From Absidia repens (lineage: Eukaryota > Mucoromycota > Mucoromycetes > Mucorales > Cunninghamellaceae), in the NCBI GenBank assembly GCA_002105175.1, contig MCGE01000005.1, positions 1,488,001-1,552,000 of the forward strand: 64,000 nucleotides of DNA, in the 5' to 3' direction. The translations under genes were made by a program, and so were the position numbers. Below the pieces are notes generated by a model. It had not been told where the DNA came from and made no database searches. It saw only the letters and a list, made by a program, of their open reading frames with translations. Of this stretch, positions 35,348 to 45,399 are shown in pieces; within the stretch, counting starts at the first letter, position 1, and each line of letters starts with the position of its first letter.

Positions 35348-36624
35348 TCACAATTCATCACCATCCACACATACATCCAGAGAGTTCACATCATCATCAA
35401 TCAATCGAGAGAGAGCATCAGCAGGATTCTTGCTTCCAGGTCGATATCGCACTTCATAATCATATTCCATTAAAGCTGCTGCCCACCTTGCCAATTTCGC
35501 ACCGGGTTGAGGATTGTTGAAGATATACTTGAGTGCTGCATGATCGGTGTACAAGATAAATCGTCGTCCAGCCAAATAGTGTTTATAATGGTTCACGGCC
35601 CAGACCACTGCCAATGCCTCCAAGTGTGTAGTACTGTAATTCACCTCCGCAGGCTTCAGAGATCGAGATCCAAAAGAAATAACCGTTTCGCCTTCGGAAG
35701 AACCATCCGCAGATTGAGATAAAATAGCCCCCAGACCTTTCCCAGAAGCATCACTTGTAAGTATTTGCACCATATCCTTGCTCGGGAAGCTTAGCACCGG
35801 TACCGAAGTCAATATAGCCTTGATTGCATCAAATACATCCTGCTGAGTCTTGTTCCAAATAAAGCCTTCGTCCTTCTTTGTCAGAATAGTGATCGGATTC
35901 ATCAGCGTAGCATAACTTTGAACGAAGCGCCTATAATACCCAGTCATTCCCAAAAAGGAGCGCACATCGTCCTTGTTACGTGGTACCTTCATCTTCATGA
36001 TTTTGTCTGTGTTACGCTTGTTCGGCTTCAATCCAGCTTTTCCAATTTCGTGGCCCAAATATTCAACGTTCGCTTGCATGAACACGCATTTTTTCTTCTT
36101 CAGCCGCAGCCCATATTCCACACAGAGATCAAATACCATAGCCAAATGTTGCAGATGTTCTTCGATGGTTCTTGAGTATATGATGATATCATCGATGAAC
36201 ACATGCACACAAAGTCCAATCAGTTTACCAAGGATCGTCGTTACCATTCGTTGAAAAGTGGCAGGAGCATTCGTCAAACCAAAAGGCATCACTAGAAATT
36301 CATACGTTCCATACTTCGTAGTAAATCCCGTTTTGCAATTGAATCGGCAGCCATTGGAATTTGCCAGAACCCTGAGGCTGCATCCAACGTTGTAAATATA
36401 TTGGCATCACCAATGGAGTCAATGATATCATCGATATGAGGCAAAGGATACGAATCTTTCACGGTAATCTTGTTTAGTTTTCGATAATCTTGGCACAAAC
36501 GCAGATCGCCAGTTTTCTTGTCCACGAATATCACAGGGGCAGACCATACACCATCAGAGGGTCGAATCAAGCCTTGTTCCAATAGGTCATCCAGCGTTTT
36601 CTTCAATATAGCATCTTGTTCCAT
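35348..36624 (-). pseudogene. Reverse transcriptase-RNase H of element 1, frameshifted
   Basis: Two frames carry one RT. The part from 36624 encodes the palm start (LEQGLIRPSDGVWSAPVIFV; YPLPHIDDIID; TLDAASGFWQIPM). The part from 36292 continues MPFGLTNAPATFQ with the active site VFIDDIIIYS, then the tether and RNase H (ILTSDASGKGLGAILSQ; STTHLEALAVVWA; LYTDHAALKYI). Frame changes lie at about 36615-36630 and at about 36315, in GCAAAACGGG, where an A-run appears one base short. Unless these are sequence errors this copy cannot make active RT. Confidence 0.88.
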
Positions 36625-37937
36625 GTCATCCGATAAGGTTTACTTGTTATTGTATCATCGGCGGTTGTCTTGATATGATGTTCGAAACCATTGACACGAC
36701 CAAGTCCAGCATCTTCCACAAAGAGAGTTCCATAATTTGCCAAGAGGAGTTTCAATTTAGGGTCTACAAATTGGTTAGTGGTTTCGTCATTTTTTATTTT
36801 TTCGCTTGTATTTTTTTTTTCTTCCTCTTCGCCCCAATACAATCTTTCTTCTCCTTTCACTGTCAAACGATAAACTTTTGCATTCTCTAGTTCCATACTT
36901 ACCTCATCACCATACACCACAATCTTTGCTTTGCTATTCTTCTTAAGCGGCAATTCCACCTTTGATTCACTTGGATAAGCAACAACTTCGTACTGTTTCA
37001 ACCATGGCATACCCAATATAAGTAAGTCATCGGACCGTTCTTGCACCACAAACATATCACTTCTGACGTGTCCACCAATTGTTACTTTTACTGATTCGCA
37101 GATACCACCAGGTGCGGTCACAGTTTGGTCCATGTTTTCGACTGAAACTTTCATCTTCTTGTTTACGGCCAATCCCAACTTATTCACCAGTGTAGAACTT
37201 ATCACCGAAACGGACGCACCAGTGTCGACGACGGCCTTCAATTCTTCTTCATTGATTTCCACAGGTATAGTAAATGGGATAGATTGTCGCAAAGTGTTCA
37301 CCTTGTATGCATGTTGTTCGCTAACGTAGTCGTCTTCCATAGTTGCATAGATCGATCCTTCCACGTCGGAATCAATTTCTGAATATTCCTGGTCGCTTGA
37401 CAATTCCGATTGCACTTCTTCAAAATCATCATCCCAGTCGTTCGAAGTTGCCAAAGGATTTACGTTATGGACGAAAGCAGTGGAATCAGGATTTGGGGGA
37501 GGCTTCACGTTTCTTCTTCCATGTAGGTGTCTAATACCCGCCATCACGTTGCTTGCGAAAGGTTTATTCAGCTTGATCAATTGCGCCAACGAAATTTCCG
37601 TCTTTGTCTCTTTCAACAATTCCCAAGCATCCAAATCGTCAACATCCACTTCAATCTTCTTCACAGGCTTCCTTTTTTGTTTCACCACAGGCGGGTCAAC
37701 CGGCACCAATTCACCATTCTTGTTTGCGACACCTCTTCTCTTCTTGGGCGGTTGGCTGTTCCACACCTTCACACCTTGTACAGCATACGCGGGTCTTACT
37801 TCAACTTCGGTAGGTCCTACGTTGTTAGTGCTGTAATATGGGATATTTTTTTCTTCCTCATTTTTTTTTATTTTATTTTTTCTTGGACAATAGGGTTCCC
37901 ACTTCCTATTGCCCCTTGCCTTTTCCCGACTCTTCAC
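36603..37937 (-). CDS. Protease region of element 1 pol
   Basis: This frame overlaps the end of gag (37906) by about 30 nt in the +1 frame. It encodes a basic, Asn/Lys-rich linker, an acidic segment and a retropepsin domain with AVVDTGASVSVIS (active-site DTGA) and LLILGMPWLKQY. It ends at the start of RT, where the frame breaks. The protein is probably made as a Gag-Pol fusion; which recoding signal is used cannot be told here. Confidence 0.82.
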   Translation of the reverse strand: MKSREKARGNRKWEPYCPRKNKIKKNEEEKNIPYYSTNNVGPTEVEVRPAYAVQGVKVWNSQPPKKRRGVANKNGELVPVDPPVVKQKRKPVKKIEVDVDDLDAWELLKETKTEISLAQLIKLNKPFASNVMAGIRHLHGRRNVKPPPNPDSTAFVHNVNPLATSNDWDDDFEEVQSELSSDQEYSEIDSDVEGSIYATMEDDYVSEQHAYKVNTLRQSIPFTIPVEINEEELKAVVDTGASVSVISSTLVNKLGLAVNKKMKVSVENMDQTVTAPGGICESVKVTIGGHVRSDMFVVQERSDDLLILGMPWLKQYEVVAYPSESKVELPLKKNSKAKIVVYGDEVSMELENAKVYRLTVKGEERLYWGEEEEKKNTSEKIKNDETTNQFVDPKLKLLLANYGTLFVEDAGLGRVNGFEHHIKTTADDTITSKPYRMTWNKMLY

Positions 37938-38889
37938 TTACTTCTCTGTTGGGACAATGACGACTCATGTGGCCTACATCCCCGCAATTATAACAGGCAA
38001 AACGTGCCATCGGTTGTTGTTGGTAACGTTGGTGCTGTTGGTCTTGCTGCTGGTGCTGGTACTGTCTCGGTTGTTGCTGATAGTATCGTTGTTGGTCTGG
38101 ATGTTGCTGCTGCTGTTGCTGATACTGCTGTTGTTGGTTCACTAGGAACACCTGTAGATTCTTGAAGTTCTCCACAAGGCTGTCCATGCTGTCCTTCATA
38201 GAAAACTCGCTATCTTCCTTTTTAAAATTTTGGTGTCTAGCCAAAAGTAGATTATCTTTAGTAGTTTTTTTTGTGTAGTCATTATTTTCTTTTTTTGTTA
38301 ATAAAGTATTATTATTTTTTTCAATTTTATTGTCCATGTTTTTAATATTTTTATACTTATAGAAAAGCGTTTCTGCTTTTTTTACAAACTTCATTGTCGT
38401 TATGTAGTCCATGGTTCCTTGTTTTTCAACTTCGTAAGCAAGGTCGGGCTTCAGTGCTTTAAGGAGATGACGCTTCTTCGTCTTATCGTCAGTGACATCC
38501 AACCGGGCGAAAAGTTCTTCCAATGTTAATTGCAATTCGTTCACTGTTGATTCGCCTTGTTTAACGTTCTCAAGTTCAGACCACCAGGCTTCTTCAATGT
38601 CCGCCGAAATAAAAAAATCTTGGAATCGAATCTTGAAAGTGGACCAGTTCTTGACATTTTTCTTTTCCATGTCCCACCAAGTGGCGGCGTTACCCTTCAA
38701 GAAGGTTGGAACAATTTTTAGGGCGTAGTAGTCCTCCATATCGACTGCTTCCATCCAGTTGCCGACATTTCGCAGCCATAATAAAGGGTTTTCGGATGGG
38801 TAGCCATAAAAACGGTCGGGCTTATCGACGTAGTGGTTTGGATTAAACGCTTTTGTGGCGACTTGCGTGTTTTCAATTTTGTTTTCCAT
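37906..38889 (-). CDS. Gag of element 1
   Basis: ATG at 38889, 327 residues. The capsid-like region contains WLRNVGNWMEAVDMEDYY and TWWDMEKKNVKNWSTFKIRF, typical of gypsy Gag. A glutamine-rich stretch precedes one CCHC zinc knuckle, CYNCGDVGHMSRHC (C-x2-C-x4-H-x4-C), the nucleocapsid RNA-binding motif. Stop at 37906-37908 in the context CAA TAG G. Confidence 0.92.
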   Translation of the reverse strand: MENKIENTQVATKAFNPNHYVDKPDRFYGYPSENPLLWLRNVGNWMEAVDMEDYYALKIVPTFLKGNAATWWDMEKKNVKNWSTFKIRFQDFFISADIEEAWWSELENVKQGESTVNELQLTLEELFARLDVTDDKTKKRHLLKALKPDLAYEVEKQGTMDYITTMKFVKKAETLFYKYKNIKNMDNKIEKNNNTLLTKKENNDYTKKTTKDNLLLARHQNFKKEDSEFSMKDSMDSLVENFKNLQVFLVNQQQQYQQQQQQHPDQQRYYQQQPRQYQHQQQDQQHQRYQQQPMARFACYNCGDVGHMSRHCPNREVSEESGKGKGQ

Positions 38890-39015
38890 TCAGGGCGGCG
38901 CAAATAAAAATTTTTTCGTTGGGGTGAGGTGTATAGCACGACAGTACAATAAAATAATAAAGGGACAATATAGCAGTTGTAGTACGCAAATGTGCCCAGG
39001 GGTTCTCCACCAAAA

Positions 39016-39291
39016 TGATACGTGTGGTGCTTATAATATGATGTGAGGGTGTTCGGCAGTGGGTTCCAAGGTCGTATTACTTAACAATACGATATTCAAC
39101 AATTCAAATAACAAAATCCAAAATAACAAATTCAACGTCGTGATCGATATACAGTTCAAGATAAAGATGTGTTTTATTTAGCTGTCAAAGAAAATAAAAT
39201 AAATACTAAAAAAGGAACGGTCACTAGGGGAAATGGTCGGTCACACGCTGAATATACCGATCTGCTTCATATACAACGTGGCCACGTTTCA
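39016..39291 (-). repeat. 5' LTR of element 1
   Basis: Partner of 33256-33531. On its internal side the minus strand reads TTTTGGTGGAGAACCCC; TGGTGGAGAACC is a candidate tRNA primer-binding site three bases from the LTR. Confidence 0.93.
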
Positions 39292-39301
39292 TTTCATCGG
39301 A

Positions 39302-39372
39302 GCGCGGTTGGTTAAGTGGTATAATCTTCGCCTGCCACGCGAAGGGCCGGGGTTCGATTCCCCGACCGCGCA
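39302..39372 (+). tRNA. tRNA-Gly (GCC)
   Basis: 71 nt. The acceptor stem GCGCGGT pairs with ACCGCGC, and the discriminator is A. The anticodon stem TTCGC/GCGAA encloses loop CTGCCAC with anticodon GCC. The T arm CGGGG-TTCGATT-CCCCG also gives the B box GGTTCGATTCC. There is no intron, and CCA is not encoded. T-runs downstream (39378-39381, 39397-39402, 39409-39416) can end Pol III transcription. Confidence 0.96.
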
Positions 39373-39375
39373 CAT

Positions 39376-39416
39376 CCTTTTGCATCCATAGCATTCTTTT
39401 TTGCAGATTTTTTTTT
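39376..39416 (+). terminator. RNA polymerase III terminator of tRNA-Gly
   Basis: TTTT at 39378-39381, TTTTTT at 39397-39402 and a T8-9 run ending at 39416. Any of these fits Pol III termination. Confidence 0.7.
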
Positions 39417-39493
39417 GTCTAGCTATGTTTCGGTTAGTTTTGGTTATTTGGTCGTAGCTAAAATATGTTGTTGTAGGTTTTTATTTTTTATAG

Positions 39494-40402
39494 TGTTACG
39501 GCTATTTTTGAGTTAATAAAATAAAAGTGTGTACCAAATATATGTGGTTTGTTTAGTTTATATGAACCGCAACGAAGAAAAGTTAACCTTTTTGTTGAAT
39601 TTCAGTTATATTTTACACCAAATGGGTAGTGTATAAGTGTTTGCTAGTTGTTGCTTGAATGGATTTGGTAGTGAGGGTCAAAAAATGTTTTCCCCTGAAT
39701 CGGAATTTGAAATGTACTTTTTTGTTTACTTGACTTGTAGTCTTGAAAAATAGAGAGCACCAAATGTTTTATTTGATATAAGTAAAAAGTACCAGATATG
39801 TTATTGGTAGTAAGTAGTGAGCACCAGAACTTTTATAGATAAAGTCCAACTTGAAAGAAGTTTATAAGAAATAAACTTGAAAAAAATAAAAGATATTGAC
39901 CAGTAGGGTTCAATATAGTAAATCAATAGTGTATATATGAAGATATATAGCACTGCCAAACAAAATAAAAGTACTAAGACTTGAGATTGGTTTTAAAAAA
40001 AACCTTTTATTGAGAGAATTTATAAATAAAAATTAACTGAAGAAGAAGAATACAAATAGGAATTTCTTCCTATTTATACCTTTTCTTTAAACAACTGGGA
40101 ATGAATTCCCAGTTAAAAAACAATAAAAAAAGAACTAAAAAACGATAAAAAAAGGACGAAAAAGAAGTTAAAAAAATGATAAAAAAACGTTAAAAAAAGG
40201 ATAAAAAAGAAGCTAAAAAAAAAGCTAAAAAAAAGATGAAAAAAAGAATAAAAAAAGTTGCAAAAAACAACGGAGAAAAAGAAGGGGTCAAAAAACAAAA
40301 ATAAACGACCCAGCAGAGTCACAAAGCAATCCCTAATTTTGGGCCCAGTTGAGCAATTCATCTAAATTAAATAACCGCTCCAGATTAAAGTCATCTCTGA
40401 CA
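39494..40402 (-). repeat. 3' LTR of element 2
   Basis: 909 bp. It contains the 3' end of the accessory ORF (stop at 40333-40335) and an A-rich low-complexity stretch (about 40120-40300). Repeated GAGCACCA motifs occur near 39757 and 39828. Confidence 0.94.
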
Positions 40403-40758
40403 TTCGCCGGCCCCGCTCCAATCTGACCCAGATTGAGCCATGTATCCTTAGATTTCACCTTCTTCCATATGTTCGTAATGCTTCTACGATCACCTAAAGT
40501 TTTTAATTGCCTTCTGACCATGGCACCAGCTTTGGTTAAATATAATCTTCTTTCCTCTATAGAGGCCGGTTTGTCCAGCTTATGGTGCAAGAGATCCAAC
40601 AGAGTTGGTACCAGGGATGTTGTTACAATGTTGTCTTTTGCCCACGCAGCCTGCTTCTCTGCAAATTGATGGTTGAGGTAGTTCTTGAAGTGTTCACAAG
40701 CCATAGTCCGCAGATATAGCTCCAAGTCTTCATTGTTGTAACTCCAGTTTGCTTGCAT
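40333..40758 (-). CDS. Accessory ORF of element 2, overlapping the 3' LTR
   Basis: ATG at 40758, 141 residues, lying 3' of integrase where some elements carry env. No signal peptide or membrane span is seen, so it is not an obvious envelope protein. It is helical and charged (ACEHFKNYLNHQFAEKQAAW; IEERRLYLTKAGAMVRRQL). It reads through the polypurine tract and the LTR border, so about 22 C-terminal residues are encoded inside the LTR. The pattern NIVTTSLVPTLLDLLHH, TWLNLGQIGAGPA and LDELLNWAQN aligns in order with the accessory ORF of element 3 (DILTQQVVPYIIQLAH, GGPA, TDALGWAMEE), although overall identity is low. Function unknown. Confidence 0.75.
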   Translation of the reverse strand: MQANWSYNNEDLELYLRTMACEHFKNYLNHQFAEKQAAWAKDNIVTTSLVPTLLDLLHHKLDKPASIEERRLYLTKAGAMVRRQLKTLGDRRSITNIWKKVKSKDTWLNLGQIGAGPANVRDDFNLERLFNLDELLNWAQN

Positions 40759-40842
40759 TGTAAAAATAATTGTTTTGTGTATATAAGTATATATATATAT
40801 TTTTTTTGAAATGTTGAAAATGTGTTTCTTTTTATATAAAAA

Positions 40843-40865
40843 TTTTTTTTTTTTTTTTTTTTTTT
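40843..40865. repeat. T23 tract between integrase and accessory ORF, element 2
   Basis: On the coding strand an A23 run directly follows the integrase stop and precedes the accessory ORF start at 40758. Confidence 0.95.
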
Positions 40866-40866
40866 G

Positions 40867-42262
40867 TTAGTATAAATGGGATCCCCATGCTTTCAAAGCT
40901 TGGTTGTTGTAGAATACATCAGGTACATGATAAAGCTTCAATCGATTTCCGTGCATGACTTTTACTTGTGCATTATCAGTATTATATTCTTTAATAGTGT
41001 AGGTTCCTTTTTTGTGAACCTGGTGTATTATATATAGTCCTTCCCAATTATCAGAAATTTTTCCAGACCATGAGTTTGGTTTGATACCTGTGTATAAGGT
41101 CACCATATCTCCTAGTTTGAATGGTGGTTTCCACTGTCTATGTACTGCCATTACTTTTTTTTCTACAGCTTTTCTTTGACTCTCTTGTGATTTCTTTATC
41201 ATTTCCGCTGCATCTTCCCTTACTCTTTCCAAAGTTTTCACCTCCGTATTTGCTCGGATGTTCCATTGTCGTTGAAAGGATGCATTATCTATCCTCAAAG
41301 GTTCTTGCATTTGGTTATCATAGGGCGTTCTACATTCATGCCCATATGTGAGATAGAATGGTGAATAACCGGTTGATGCTTGTTTAATGGTTCGATATGC
41401 GAAAAGTGCTGCTGGCAAATATTCATCCCAATTTGGTTTTTCATTCTTATCTAATTTTTTATAAGGGATCCTAAGGTTGAATTTAGTCGTTCGATTAATC
41501 CATTTGCTTGGAATTTCCCACTGTAATAGTTTTATGGTGTATATTGTATTGAAAACAAACTGAGTGAATCAATTTACTGATCATTGGTTTCCCATTGTCG
41601 GTTATTAAAATGTGCATTGTTCCAAATCGTGTAATTATGTCGTAAATAAATAAAGCGATTTCTGCTGAGGTTTGATATTTTAGTGCTTTGGCTTCTACCC
41701 ATTTCGTAAGATAGTCGATTGCTGCTACAATGTATCTAAATCCATTTTTGGATGTTGGTACATGCTTTACATCAATCGCCCATTGGTGAAATGGTTTTGA
41801 TTTGACAGGTATGGGATTCAAAAGTTCGTTAAAGGGTTTTGGACCTGCAGTTTGACAGCGTTTACATTTTTTCACGTAGTCCTGCACATCTTTAGCCATT
41901 GAGGGCCAGTAGTAAGTATTTGTTATCTTGAACAATGTATTGTGATATCCCATATGTCCTCCTAAAGGATATTGATGGTGCATGTACATTGCTTCCTTCG
42001 CTTGATCCGGATTTAACACTTGTCGTAGTGTTTGTTGATGTATATTGTAAAAATATAGTTGATTTTCTTTTACTATGAATTTGTTTGAATTTCGGAGTAG
42101 GAAGTTCCGTTCCTTCTTTGTGATATTTAGAGGTAACTTTAGATTGGTGAGGTATTCTTTTAAATTGTCGATCTGTTGTATATCCATTGTTGTATTGTTG
42201 TTATTTTGGTTCTCCTGCGTCAATTTCCATCCTACCCTCTTTTTTTTTTGATAAGCTTGCAT
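40867..42262 (-). pseudogene. Integrase of element 2, frameshifted near the catalytic glutamate
   Basis: Starts at 42262, or at the later ATG 42187 (MDIQQIDNLK). The first frame carries the HHCC zinc region (MHHQYPLGGHMGYH; CKRCQTAG) and two catalytic aspartates (WAIDVKHV; ILITDNGKPM). It stops at 41495, just before the glutamate region. A second frame then covers the glutamate segment (GLIERLN), and a third (from about 41440) covers PAALFAYRTIKQ and the C-terminal module to 40867. Breaks map to AATTCCAAGC (about 41505) and to an A-run at about 41455; each looks one base short. The intact homologue in element 3 shows the expected order. Confidence 0.88.
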
Positions 42263-42284
42263 TTTTTTTTTTTTGATAAGCTTG

Positions 42285-42328
<44 letters not shown>

Positions 42329-42350
42329 CTTGCATTTTTTTTTTTTTGAT
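42241..42350. repeat. Oligo(T)/AAGCTTGCA array between RNase H and integrase, element 2
   Basis: T-runs of about 11-40 bases alternate with GATAAGCTTGCA units (three or four copies). It fills the spacer between the RNase H stop (42362) and the integrase ORF. Confidence 0.93.
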
Positions 42351-42361
42351 AAGCTAGCATA

Positions 42362-45300
42362 TTAGTATCCGAGTCTACTCATAAAATCGACTGCTTGATG
42401 TAGCTTTCCCGATTTATACCGTAGTTCAAATTTATAGTCTGTTAAATATTGAACCCATCTTGCCACAATACCAGTTATCTTTGGAGACTCAATAATCCAT
42501 TTCAGGGGTTGGTGATCCGTAATCACTGTAAATTTTTCCCCAAGCAGGTAGGGTCTAAATTGTTGTACGGCAAATACTAGCGCTAAACATTCCAATTTAC
42601 TTGCTCCATAATTTTTTTCTGCTGGTCGTAATCCTCTACTTGAGAATATTATGGGATGTTCTTTTCCTTCCTCATCGTACTGGCTTAATATTGCTCCTAA
42701 ACCTAATTTACTTCCATCGCAGTGAACAAAAAATTCCGTTTCAAAGTTGGGTCTTTTCAATATTGGAGCTGTGGTGAGCTTTTCCTTCAAGGTTTCGAAA
42801 GATTCAGTTTCCTCTATTCCCCATTTTTTTCTTTCATTCTTCGTTTGATTGTGTAATGGTCTTGCTATTTTTGCGAAATCTTTTATAAATCGTCTGTAGT
42901 ATGAAGTTAAACCAATAAATCCTCGAACTTGCTTGACTGTCGTTGGTATTGGATAATCCTTCACTTTCTTGATCTTCTCGTTATCGGTCTTTATTCCTTC
43001 GTTGGTAATTATGTATCCCAAGAACTTGATTTCTGTTCTAAAGAATGTACATTTTTCTACATTGAAGACTAATCCTCCCTTTCTGGTGAATCGAAATAGT
43101 TGTTCCAAATCCAATAGGTGCTGATCGTTATTTTTTGAATGCACATTTAAGTCATCTATGAATGCGACGAGACACTTATGTAATAAACTTTGGTAACATA
43201 AGTCTATTAATCTTTGGAAACAGGCTGGCGATCCCTTCAATCCCATGGGTAAGGTAATATATTCGTAAACTCCGAATTTTGTCGTAAAACCTGTTAAGTG
43301 CTTGCTATTTTCTTTTAGTGGGACTTGGTGAAATCCTGATCTTAAATCTAAGGCTGAGAAAATTTGTGAATCGCCTAGCTCATCTATTAAATCGTCTATT
43401 CTTGGTAGTGGATAAGGATCATCCCTGGTTTGTAGATTTAATTTTCGATAATCAACGACCATCCGATATTCACCGTTTTTCTTTTTAACCAAAATGATAG
43501 GTGAAGTGTATGGCGTATTTGATGGTTTTATAATTCCCAATTTACATAACTTGTCCAATTCATTTTTTAAATGTTCTGATTCTTCTGGACTTATGCGATA
43601 TGGCCTATGCCGTATAGGGGTGACTTCCTTTTCCAGCACAATTTCATGCTCCGTCAATTTTGTTAATCCCATTTTATCATTATTCCAATCAAATATATCT
43701 TGGTAATGTTGAATCAATTTGTAAAATTTTCTTTTTTGTTCCGTGGTTATGTCGCCCATTTGTAGTTTTCCTTCTATATTTGGATCCAATTTTATTTGTT
43801 CCCCATCGTCATTTTCAAAAATAGATTGGAATGGTTCTTCAGAGTTCCAATTTTTTAGTTCGTAGGCAAAATACTCCACTATGTCTTGATTTCCAGTGGT
43901 TAAGACTTGACTACGAAATTCTCCAATTGTCTGTTCAGGAGGTATCATCATGTCGTCTTCCGTTTGATTGATGATTTTTATTGTATTTTCTTTACTGGGG
44001 CTGGCTATTAAGTCTACTAATGGTTGATATGTATATGATGCCTCATGATTGTCGGGATTTAAAGTAATGCAACATGCTGCATAAGGTGGTATAGTTAAAC
44101 CAGGATCCTGTGTGGAAATTGTTAGTGTATTTTCTATTCTATTTTCTGTTACCATTATATTTTGATCTTGACAATCCATTATATAAAGGTCTTCATCTGT
44201 TTCTGATTCAGATTCTGATTCAGATTTTTCATCATGCTCCCATTCTTCTGGTTCAGTTTCTTCATCTGTTAAACTATCCTCGGATTCATCTTGAGACCAG
44301 CTAGCTTCCTCTTCATTTTGCCTGTATTGTACATGACTTGTTTTTATTGGTATAACCTTTTTGTCTGTTGGTTTGACAAAAGTTATAGGTATTTTATGTC
44401 TGTTCCGCTTGTAAGTTAATTTTAAATACCCTGTTTTGAAGTCGATAATTGCTTGCGCATGGCTCAACCAATTATTTCCCAAGATAAAATGTGCGGGACA
44501 CCTTGGAATTACTTCTATATTTGATGGTATGATGATTTCATTTCCTACATTTACAGGTACGTCTTGTATCATCCCAAGAGTGGGTTGTTTGTTTCCATTC
44601 CCAAGTGTAAATACACTGTTTGAAGGTGCATCTATTTCTAGATCCAAAGCTTTCATCATGCTTCTTGACATGCATGACCTGGAAGCTCCGCAGTCAACTA
44701 ATCCCTTTATTTTTTTGTCTCCAATTTGAAATTCAGCATAAACAGCCGTAGTGATTACATCGTTTTCTTCCATGGTATTCATTATGACATCGTTTTCAAC
44801 ATCTTCCAAAAGAATTCGCTTGTGTCTCTGTTTCCTGCATGCATTTATCAATTTATACCTGAGTGGAGGGGCTATTTTTAACAAATCGCCGATTTCTATA
44901 CTTGCTTTTTGTTGAAATACATCTCTCACAATATCGTATTCAATTTGTGGTGGTGAGTACTTTCTTCGATTTTTTCCAGGTTTTTTATCATGGTTTTTAG
45001 GAGTGTCTTGGTTTTCAGGGGTGACTTGTAAAATTGATTCCCCGATTTCTGGATCCATTTCTATTTCCATTTGTTGTGGAATATTTTTTTTGATTTCTTG
45101 AATTATTTGATCCTGATGTTGTATAATGTTTTTATTTCCCCTTTTTTTTTCTGCAGGCTTTGCAATGGTTTTTCTATCTGGGACGTTTGCTGATTTGACT
45201 TCCGGTGGTTTGTTTGATCGATTTGCCGCAGCTACATAAAAATCTTGTTTCATTCGCTTTGGATATTCTTCTTCATCTTCCATTAATAAAATATTCAAAT

Positions 45301-45388
45301 CATCTTGTGATTTCAGATTGTTTTTTGTTGGATGTACATTTATATTGTGATTTTGTACGTTGATGGATTTTTGATGTTGAGAAGCCAA
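42362..45388 (-). CDS. Protease-RT-RNase H polyprotein of element 2
   Basis: A 1008-residue frame ending SRLGY. An N-terminal linker is followed by a retropepsin-like domain with LVDCGASRSCMS and FILGNNWLSHA; the active-site second residue is Cys instead of Ser/Thr. An acidic segment follows, then RT (KLNLQTRDDPYPLPRIDDLI; ALDLRSGFHQVPL; active site VAFIDDLNVHS) and RNase H (HCDGSKLGLGAILSQ; ASKLECLALVFA; ITDHQPLKWI). It lacks integrase. The frame extends upstream into gag: it is reached from gag by a -1 shift at 45418-45424, so the translated start is likely the gag ATG. No internal break was seen. Confidence 0.92.
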   Translation of the reverse strand: MASQHQKSINVQNHNINVHPTKNNLKSQDDLNILLMEDEEEYPKRMKQDFYVAAANRSNKPPEVKSANVPDRKTIAKPAEKKRGNKNIIQHQDQIIQEIKKNIPQQMEIEMDPEIGESILQVTPENQDTPKNHDKKPGKNRRKYSPPQIEYDIVRDVFQQKASIEIGDLLKIAPPLRYKLINACRKQRHKRILLEDVENDVIMNTMEENDVITTAVYAEFQIGDKKIKGLVDCGASRSCMSRSMMKALDLEIDAPSNSVFTLGNGNKQPTLGMIQDVPVNVGNEIIIPSNIEVIPRCPAHFILGNNWLSHAQAIIDFKTGYLKLTYKRNRHKIPITFVKPTDKKVIPIKTSHVQYRQNEEEASWSQDESEDSLTDEETEPEEWEHDEKSESESESETDEDLYIMDCQDQNIMVTENRIENTLTISTQDPGLTIPPYAACCITLNPDNHEASYTYQPLVDLIASPSKENTIKIINQTEDDMMIPPEQTIGEFRSQVLTTGNQDIVEYFAYELKNWNSEEPFQSIFENDDGEQIKLDPNIEGKLQMGDITTEQKRKFYKLIQHYQDIFDWNNDKMGLTKLTEHEIVLEKEVTPIRHRPYRISPEESEHLKNELDKLCKLGIIKPSNTPYTSPIILVKKKNGEYRMVVDYRKLNLQTRDDPYPLPRIDDLIDELGDSQIFSALDLRSGFHQVPLKENSKHLTGFTTKFGVYEYITLPMGLKGSPACFQRLIDLCYQSLLHKCLVAFIDDLNVHSKNNDQHLLDLEQLFRFTRKGGLVFNVEKCTFFRTEIKFLGYIITNEGIKTDNEKIKKVKDYPIPTTVKQVRGFIGLTSYYRRFIKDFAKIARPLHNQTKNERKKWGIEETESFETLKEKLTTAPILKRPNFETEFFVHCDGSKLGLGAILSQYDEEGKEHPIIFSSRGLRPAEKNYGASKLECLALVFAVQQFRPYLLGEKFTVITDHQPLKWIIESPKITGIVARWVQYLTDYKFELRYKSGKLHQAVDFMSRLGY

Positions 45389-45399
45389 TTGACCATCAT

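Larger units (their letters stand above)
33256..39291 (-). mobile_element. Ty3/gypsy LTR retrotransposon, element 1
   Basis: A 6036-bp element bounded by 276-bp direct repeats that appear identical. The LTRs start TGATACG and end GTTTCA on the plus strand, with a 4-bp TTTC duplication at 33252-33255 and 39292-39295. Coding order on the minus strand is gag, protease, RT, RNase H, integrase, the Ty3/gypsy order. A polypurine tract abuts the 3' LTR at 33532-33543. Two frame breaks lie in RT. It sits 10 bp upstream of tRNA-Gly. Confidence 0.95.

Noticed and set aside
40113..40361. Phe-rich open frame in the element 2 LTR (also 47143-47391)
   Set aside because: It comes from A-run low-complexity sequence on the other strand.
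40333..40758. Envelope gene in element 2
   Set aside because: No signal peptide, membrane helix or cysteine pattern; only the position is env-like.
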